NCBI RefSeq assembly: GCF_036226465.1
Contig: NZ_CP108476.1
Span: 4,898,001 to 4,962,000, forward strand
DNA from: Kitasatospora sp. NBC_01250
Lineage (GTDB): Bacteria; Actinomycetota; Actinomycetes; Streptomycetales; Streptomycetaceae
Direction: 5' to 3'
Length of the DNA: 64,000 nucleotides
The notes beneath the pieces were generated by a model that was not told where the DNA came from, made no database searches, and worked only from the letters and a program-made list of their open reading frames with translations. Below are positions 59,080 through 64,000 of this stretch, in pieces (the first letter of the stretch is position 1; every line of letters begins with the position of its first letter). The translations under genes and the position numbers were made by a program.

Positions 59080-59892
59080 TCAGCTGGGGTAGAGCCGCTC
59101 CAGCACCAGCGCGACGCCGTCCGCCGCGTTGCTCGCGGTGACCTCGTCGGCCACCGCCAGCAGCTCCGGGTGGGCGCCGGCCATCGCCACCGAGTGCGCG
59201 GCCCACTGGAACATCGGCAGGTCGTTGGGCATGTCGCCGAAGGCGATGGTGTCCTTCGCCCGCAGGCCCAGGCGCCGGGCGGCGACCGCCAGCCCGGTGG
59301 CCTTGGACAGGCCCAGCGGCAGCAGCTCCACGATGCCCGGTCCGGCCATCGTCACGCCGACCAGGTCGCCGACCACCCGCCGGGCGGCGTCGGCCAGTTG
59401 GTCGTCCGTCAGCCCGGGGTGCTGGATGTAGAGCTTGCTGATCGGCTGGCCGAACAGCTCCGCCTTGGTGCCGACCCGCTGCAGCGGCAGATCGCCGCCG
59501 ATCTCCAGCCGGTAGGAGTGCAGCGCCAGGACCCGGCCGTCCAGGCCGTCCTGGGTGGCGGCGGCGGCCAGCGGGCCCAGCTCCGCCTCCAGCTTGGCCA
59601 GCGCCAGCTGGGCCACCCTGCGGTCCAGCGTCATCGAGGTGAGCAGCTTGTGCGCGCCCGCGTCGTAGACCTGGGCGCCCTGCGCGCAGACCGCTATCCC
59701 GGAGTACCCGATCTCGTCCAGCACCGGCCGGGCCCAGGGGGCCGAGCGGCCGGTGACGATGACGTGGGTGGCCCCGGCCGCCGTGGCGGTGGCCAGGGCG
59801 GCCCGGGTCCGGGCGGAGACGGTCTCCTCGGGGGTGAGCAGGGTGCCGTCCAGATCGGTGGCGACCAGCCGGTACGGCAACCCGTCGGTCAC
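59080..59892 (-). CDS. Cof-type HAD-family phosphatase
   Basis: 270 residues from a GTG overlapping the serS stop (GTGA). Motif I A-T-D-L-D-G-T-L-L near 11-19, motif II V-I-V-T-G-R-S-A, cap domain, S-K-A-T-G-L-A motif III and F-G-D-M-P-N-D-L-P-M-F motif IV. Same family as the protein at 28883-29740, with which it shares overall order and length. The link to serS is conserved in streptomycetes as I remember it, but no functional tie is known. Small-phosphate substrate unknown. Confidence 0.9.
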   Translation of the reverse strand: MTDGLPYRLVATDLDGTLLTPEETVSARTRAALATATAAGATHVIVTGRSAPWARPVLDEIGYSGIAVCAQGAQVYDAGAHKLLTSMTLDRRVAQLALAKLEAELGPLAAAATQDGLDGRVLALHSYRLEIGGDLPLQRVGTKAELFGQPISKLYIQHPGLTDDQLADAARRVVGDLVGVTMAGPGIVELLPLGLSKATGLAVAARRLGLRAKDTIAFGDMPNDLPMFQWAAHSVAMAGAHPELLAVADEVTASNAADGVALVLERLYPS

Positions 59893-61163
59893 TTGACCGG
59901 GTCCAGCGTGGTCCGGCCGCCCAGGTAGGGGCGCAGCGCCTCGGGCAGCACCACGGAGCCGTCGGCCTGCTGGTGGTTCTCCAGCAGCGCCACGATCACG
60001 CGGGGCACGGCGACCAGGGTGCCGTTGAGGGTGGCCAGCGGACGGACCTTGCCCTCCTCGCGCATCCGGATCGACAGCCGGCGGGACTGGTACTCGGTGG
60101 TGTTCGAGGTGGAGGTGACCTCGCGGTACTTGCCCTGGGTCGGGATCCAGGCCTCGATGTCGAACTTGCGGGCGGCCGAGGCGCCGAGGTCGCCGGAGGC
60201 CACGTCGATCACCCGGTAGGGCAGTTCGAGCGCGTTGAGGAAGTCCTTCTCCCACTGGAGCAGGCGCCGGTGCTCGGCCTCCGCCTCCTCCGGGGTGGTG
60301 TAGACGTACATCTCCACCTTTTCGAACTGGTGCACCCGGATGATGCCGCGGGTGTCCTTGCCGTACGTCCCGGCCTCGCGGCGGAAGCAGGAGGAGAAGC
60401 CGGCGTAGCGCAGCGGCAGCTGCTCGGCGTCCAGGATCTCGTCCATGTGGTACGCCGCGAGCGCGACCTCGCTGGTGCCGACCAGGTACCGGTCGTCCTG
60501 CGGCAGGTGGTAGACGTTCTCGGCGGCCTGGCCGAGGAAGCCGGTGCCGTCCATCGCGGCCGGGCGCACCAGGGTCGGGGTGATCATCGGGATGAAGCCG
60601 GCCGCACCGGCCTGCGCCATCGCCATGTTGACCAGGGCCAGCTCCAGCAGGGCGCCGGGGCCGGTCAGGTAGTAGGACCGCGCGCCCGCCACCTTGGCAC
60701 CGCGCTCGGTGTCGATCGCGCCCAGGATCTGCCCGAGCTCGACGTGGTCCTTGGGCTCGAAGCCCTCCGCGGCGAAGTCGCGCGGGGTGCCGATCTCCTC
60801 GAGGGTGACGAAGTCCTCCTCGCCGCCGACCGGGGCGGCCGGGTCGATCAGGTTGGCCAGCGAGCGCAGCAGCCGCTCGGCCTCCTCCTTGGCCCCCGAC
60901 TGCTCGGCGTCGGCGGCCTTGACCTCCTCGGCCAGGGCCTTGGTGCGCTGGAGCAGGGCGGTCTTCTCCTCGCCCTGGGCCTTGGCGACCTGCTTGCCCA
61001 GACCCTTCTGCTCATTGCGCAGCTCGTCGAAGCGACTGCCCGAGGATCGGCGCCGCTCGTCGGCCGCGAGCAGGGCGTCGACCAGGTCGACGTCCTCGCC
61101 ACGGGCGCGCTGCGAGGCGCGCACTCGGTCAGGGTCCTCACGAAGCAGGCGAAGGTCAATCAC
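59889..61163 (-). CDS. serS: Seryl-tRNA synthetase
   Basis: 424 residues from a GTG at 61163 (M-I-D-L-R-L-L-R-E-D-P). Charges tRNA-Ser with serine. The N-terminal coiled-coil arm spans about 25-105 (E-R-R-R-S-S-G-S-R-F-D-E-L-R-N-E-Q-K). Class II motifs: motif 2 Y-A-G-F-S-S-C-F-R-R-E-A-G near 260 and motif 3 with N-G-T-L-V-A-V-P-R near 385; V-G-T-S-E-V-A-L marks the serine-binding loop. Length is normal for bacteria. Single essential copy expected. Confidence 0.97.
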   Translation of the reverse strand: MIDLRLLREDPDRVRASQRARGEDVDLVDALLAADERRRSSGSRFDELRNEQKGLGKQVAKAQGEEKTALLQRTKALAEEVKAADAEQSGAKEEAERLLRSLANLIDPAAPVGGEEDFVTLEEIGTPRDFAAEGFEPKDHVELGQILGAIDTERGAKVAGARSYYLTGPGALLELALVNMAMAQAGAAGFIPMITPTLVRPAAMDGTGFLGQAAENVYHLPQDDRYLVGTSEVALAAYHMDEILDAEQLPLRYAGFSSCFRREAGTYGKDTRGIIRVHQFEKVEMYVYTTPEEAEAEHRRLLQWEKDFLNALELPYRVIDVASGDLGASAARKFDIEAWIPTQGKYREVTSTSNTTEYQSRRLSIRMREEGKVRPLATLNGTLVAVPRVIVALLENHQQADGSVVLPEALRPYLGGRTTLDPVK

Positions 61164-61683
61164 GGGGCCAAGCCTACCGGGATCGGGGTCCCCTGTGGAT
61201 AACTCGCCGATCCGTGTGGATAACTCGCCCCGGAAGGCCGTCGCCCGCCATTTGTCCACAGGGACGGGCGCTGTCCTGTGGATGGCGGAGAGCGGCGTAA
61301 CCAACGGGCCTCGAATCGCGTTTTCCATGTTTCAAACCTCGATCTGCCCGCACGGCCGAGGGAATTCACTCACTCGGAGTGGTGAATTCTGAGGAGAAGG
61401 GTGACTCTGGTCTGAAGAGTCCTCTTTATCCCGTTTACCGATGATCAGATCGGACCTGGGAGTGGCTAAGCCGGTTTGTCGACTCATCCCCAGGCCTGTG
61501 GATAACCGGTGGATAACTGCCTCGGGGAAGCGGCCTGTGGATGACCGGAGGACCGGCTCCGGGCCTGTGGATGACGTGCGGGAACGGCCTTGGGCCCGGA
61601 TGTACGCCGGGTTTCGGGCGGCCGTCCCCCGGCTGTCCGGCCGGGAACCGGCCGGTGAAGCGGTCCGGGAACCGGCCGTTGGA
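61164..61683. promoter_or_regulatory. DnaA-box cluster in the serS-pheA gap
   Basis: The 520-bp gap has no gene but about eight DnaA-box-like 9-mers within 380 bp. Exact TGTGGATAA (TTATCCACA on the other strand) at 61194-61202, 61215-61223 and 61497-61505; exact TTGTCCACA, the actinobacterial consensus, at 61252-61260; near-matches at 61277, 61508, 61536 and 61566. Such density is unusual away from oriC. dnaA and dnaN are not here, so it is not the usual origin; a DnaA-titrating site or DnaA-regulated promoter is more likely. It also contains the serS promoter. Confidence 0.6.
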
Positions 61684-62619
61684 TCAGCCCTCGCCGCGCC
61701 CGTCCAGGCAGCGCGCCAGCCAGTCGGCGGCCCGGTCGAAATCCTCGTCCGAGGTGCCCGGCTGGCGCGGCGTGGCCGTGCGCTGATCGGCCCGCGGGTA
61801 GGAGCCCAGGAAGCGGATCTGCGGGCAGATCCGCCGCAGGCCCATCAGTGCCTCGGAGACCCGGCGCTCGGTCAGGTGACCCTCGCAGTCGATCGAGAAG
61901 CAGTAGTTCCCGAGCCCGTGCCCGGTCGGCCGCGATTCGATCCGCATCAGGTTGACCCCGCGGACCGCGAATTCCTGCAGGAGTTCCAGCAGGGCACCCG
62001 GGTGGTTGTCACCGAGCCAGGCCACGATGGACGTCTTGTCCGCCCCGGTCGGCGAGGAGACCCGCCCGGGCCGGCCGATCAGCACGAAGCGGGTGATCGC
62101 GTTCTGCGCGTCGTGGATGTCGGTGACCAGCGGCTCCAGCCCGTAGAGCGCGGCGGCGAACTCGCCCGCGAAGGCGCCGTCGGCCTGCCCGTCCTGCACC
62201 AGCCGCGCCCCGTCCGCATTCGAGGCGGCGGCCTCCCAGCGGGCGTGCGGCAGGTGCTCGCCCAGCCAGCGGCGCACCTGCGGCTGGGCGACGGGGTGGC
62301 TGGTGACGGTCTTGATGTCGGCCAGCGCGGTGCCGGGGCGTACCAGCAGCGCGAAGCTGATCGGCAGCAGCACCTCGCGGTAGATCATCAGCGGTGCGCC
62401 GCCCGCCAGTTCGTCGGCGGTCGCGGTGACCGCGCCCTCCACAGAGTTCTCGATGGCCACGAAGGCCCCGGCGGCCTCGCCGGCGCGCACCGCGTCCAGT
62501 GCCGCCTGCACCGAGGGCAGCGGCACCAGTTCCCGGGTCGCCGCCTCCGGCAGCGTGTGCAGGGCGGCCTCGGTAAAGGTGCCGGCGGGCCCGAGGTAGG
62601 TGTAGCGGGTAGCCGACAT
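61684..62619 (-). CDS. pheA: Prephenate dehydratase
   Basis: 311 residues. Converts prephenate to phenylpyruvate in phenylalanine synthesis. Catalytic domain 1-190: Y-L-G-P-A-G-T-F-T-E-A-A-L near 8, A-I-E-N-S-V-E-G-A-V near 55, S-H-P-V-A-Q-P-Q-V near 108, and N-A-I-T-R-F with the catalytic Thr-Arg-Phe near 172. ACT regulatory domain about 195-275 with P-G-A-L-L-E-L-L and I-E-S-R-P-T, the ESRP phenylalanine-binding motif, so feedback inhibition by Phe is expected. Stand-alone enzyme without chorismate mutase, the usual actinobacterial form. Confidence 0.97.
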   Translation of the reverse strand: MSATRYTYLGPAGTFTEAALHTLPEAATRELVPLPSVQAALDAVRAGEAAGAFVAIENSVEGAVTATADELAGGAPLMIYREVLLPISFALLVRPGTALADIKTVTSHPVAQPQVRRWLGEHLPHARWEAAASNADGARLVQDGQADGAFAGEFAAALYGLEPLVTDIHDAQNAITRFVLIGRPGRVSSPTGADKTSIVAWLGDNHPGALLELLQEFAVRGVNLMRIESRPTGHGLGNYCFSIDCEGHLTERRVSEALMGLRRICPQIRFLGSYPRADQRTATPRQPGTSDEDFDRAADWLARCLDGRGEG

Positions 62620-62724
62620 GCCGCGCCTCCATGAGCTTCGGTACCGATACCAGACGTGCCACCTTAGCCACTTCGGACCGCCCGCGGTGCCGCCGTCCCA
62701 CGAGCTGGGCCCGCCCGCGGCCGG

Positions 62725-63975
62725 CTACCCCTCCAGCAGCGCCTGCCCCAGGTACCCCGCGTCGCCCTGGACACCGGGCGGCACCGCGTACAGCCCGCTG
62801 GCCTCGTGGCGCAGGAAGCGGGTCAGGCCGTCGCCGCGTGCCAGCTTCTGCTGCACGGGGACGAAGCCGCGCGCCGGGTCCGCCTGGAACGCGAGGAAGA
62901 GCAGGCCCGCGTCCGGCGAGCCGTCCGGCAGCACCCCGTCCGCGTAGGAGAAGCCGCGCCGCAGCATCGCGGCCCCGCCGTTGGCGGCCGGCGCCGCCAC
63001 CCGGATGTGCGCGTCGGCGGGGATCGCCAGGGTGCCGTCCGGGTTCTGCTTCGTCAGGTCGACGGGCGTGGTCTCGGTGCCGCCGGACAGCGGGGCGCCG
63101 TCCGACTTGCGCCGTCCGACGAACCGCTCCTGACGGTCCGTCGACAGGTTCTCCCAGTCGTCCAGCAGCATCCGGATCCGCCGCAGCACCAGGTAGCTGC
63201 CGCCGGCCATCCAGTCCGGCCCGGTGGCGAAGACCTTGGCGGCGAAGTCGGCGTCGGTCGGCTTGGGGTTGTTGGTCCCGTCGACCTGGCCCATCAGGTT
63301 GCGCCCGGTCATCGGCCTGGCAGTGGCGCCGGGGGTGCGGGCGAAGCCGGCCATCTGCCAGCGGACGGCGGCGGTGCCGGCCGCCTGCTGCTGGAGCACC
63401 CGCAGCGCGTGGAAGGCCACCAGCGCGTCGTCCGCGCCGATCTGCACCCACAGGTCGCCGTCGCTGCGCGAGCGGTCGATGGCGTCCTGCGGGAAGTCCG
63501 GCAGCGGGTTCAGCTGCGGCGGCCGGCGATCGGCCAGGCCCACCTTGTCGAACAGGGTGGCGCCGAAGCCCACCGTGACGGTCAGCGAGCTGGGCCCGGC
63601 GTCCAGCGCGATCTGGTTCTCGTGGCTGGGGGCGGGCTCGCCGACCGCCAGCCGGGCCGCGGTCTGCGACCAGAGCTTGAGCAGCGCCTGCAGCCCGGCC
63701 CGCCCGGCGTTCGGCGCCAGGTCGAAGGCGGCCAACTGCACGCGGGCCTGCGCCGGTTGGACGATCCCGGCCTGGTGCGGCCCCTGGAAGCCGACCTTGG
63801 CGGCCCCGAGCGCGGGCGCGCGGTCGCCTCCGTCGGCGCTCGCCCCCTGGGCGAGCATCCCGCCGGCCGCGCCGACGGCGAGGGAGGCCCCGGCGCCCGC
63901 GAACAGCGTCCGGCGCGAGAAGCCGCCCGCGCTCTGCCGAGCGGTCGGCGCACCACCTGTCTCCTGCGTGGACAT
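62725..63975 (-). CDS. efeB: DyP-type peroxidase EfeB (deferrochelatase), Tat-exported
   Basis: 416 residues. Tat signal with S-R-R-T-L-F-A-G-A-G near 20-29 and a cut near A-S-A at 47. The DyP motif V-D-G-T-N-N-P carries the distal Asp at 232, and H323 in D-A-H-I-R-V-A-A-P is the expected proximal haem ligand. Members of the EfeUOB system take iron from haem or act as peroxidases outside the membrane. The upstream part of the locus lies beyond the window. In streptomycetes this gene follows pheA closely, as here (105 bp). Confidence 0.93.
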   Translation of the reverse strand: MSTQETGGAPTARQSAGGFSRRTLFAGAGASLAVGAAGGMLAQGASADGGDRAPALGAAKVGFQGPHQAGIVQPAQARVQLAAFDLAPNAGRAGLQALLKLWSQTAARLAVGEPAPSHENQIALDAGPSSLTVTVGFGATLFDKVGLADRRPPQLNPLPDFPQDAIDRSRSDGDLWVQIGADDALVAFHALRVLQQQAAGTAAVRWQMAGFARTPGATARPMTGRNLMGQVDGTNNPKPTDADFAAKVFATGPDWMAGGSYLVLRRIRMLLDDWENLSTDRQERFVGRRKSDGAPLSGGTETTPVDLTKQNPDGTLAIPADAHIRVAAPAANGGAAMLRRGFSYADGVLPDGSPDAGLLFLAFQADPARGFVPVQQKLARGDGLTRFLRHEASGLYAVPPGVQGDAGYLGQALLEG

Positions 63976-64000
63976 ACCCGTACCTCAGCCGATCGTCAGT

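Noticed and set aside
61194..61574. Replication origin (oriC) at the DnaA-box cluster
   Set aside because: No dnaA or dnaN nearby and fewer boxes than a streptomycete oriC; kept as a DnaA-binding cluster only.
63976..64000. End of a further minus-strand gene upstream of efeB
   Set aside because: A possible stop codon and about four codons are visible, too little to support a gene call.

Overview
The window is about 64 kb of very GC-rich DNA with GTG/TTG starts, ATGA/GTGA gene overlaps and long GC-rich hairpins between genes. It reads as a chromosomal segment of an actinomycete, most probably Streptomycetaceae (Streptomyces, Kitasatospora or a relative). Supporting signs are the fused CydCD transporter, an XRE-DUF5753/DUF6879 regulatory unit, an LCP protein, F420-type oxidoreductases, and serS-pheA-efeB at the right end. 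From memory of Streptomyces gene order, cydCD and serS-pheA-efeB lie near each other in the conserved chromosome core, so the accessory blocks here look inserted into a core region.

Layout. (1) 1-3564: cydCD, 5' end cut by the window. (2) 3590-8750: accessory block with a deletion-damaged vapC and a DUF6247-like partner, a winged-helix protein, a DUF6879/XRE pair, and a translationally coupled zinc-ribbon, terpene-synthase-like and small-protein unit. (3) 8791-16359: GNAT enzyme, small secreted protein, DevS/DosS-like GAF kinase, AhpD-like/MarR divergent pair, GntR/DUF1648 pair, and WYL regulator/DUF3224 divergent pair; three intergenic regions carry clear inverted repeats. (4) 16684-28866: two DUF1508-like proteins, then a Pst-type phosphate ABC system of unusual build: a secreted PstS-like protein, a small secreted protein, a 907-residue membrane-anchored wall protein, PstC, PstA, a PstS on a glycine-rich stalk with a C-terminal membrane anchor, a sortase-fold protein lacking its catalytic His and Cys, and PstB. 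(5) 28883-38209: HAD phosphatase, XRE/ImmA-IrrE/MAB_1171c trio, zinc-ribbon protein, Tat-exported phospholipase C, and a CPBP protease/histidine kinase/response regulator operon. (6) 38418-47279: a WXG-like protein, an RHS polymorphic toxin with an ADP-ribosyltransferase-like tip and a probable immunity protein, then a small lower-GC island (HEPN-MNT pair, a ParB-like gene with an in-frame TGA) bounded by a 204-bp perfect direct repeat taken from the 5' part of an F420-dependent oxidoreductase gene. (7) 47423-54890: four tandem paralogous membrane-anchored proteins followed by two ABC ATPase-permease pairs. (8) 54966-63975: MFS transporter and FadR-type regulator, LCP wall enzyme, HAD phosphatase, serS, a DnaA-box cluster, pheA and efeB.

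The most interesting parts are the Pst operon with its surface-anchored binding proteins and dead sortase, the RHS toxin with the neighbouring repeat-bounded island, and the DnaA-box cluster between serS and pheA. No tRNA, rRNA or CRISPR array was seen. All functional calls rest on reading motifs by eye; no database search was run.
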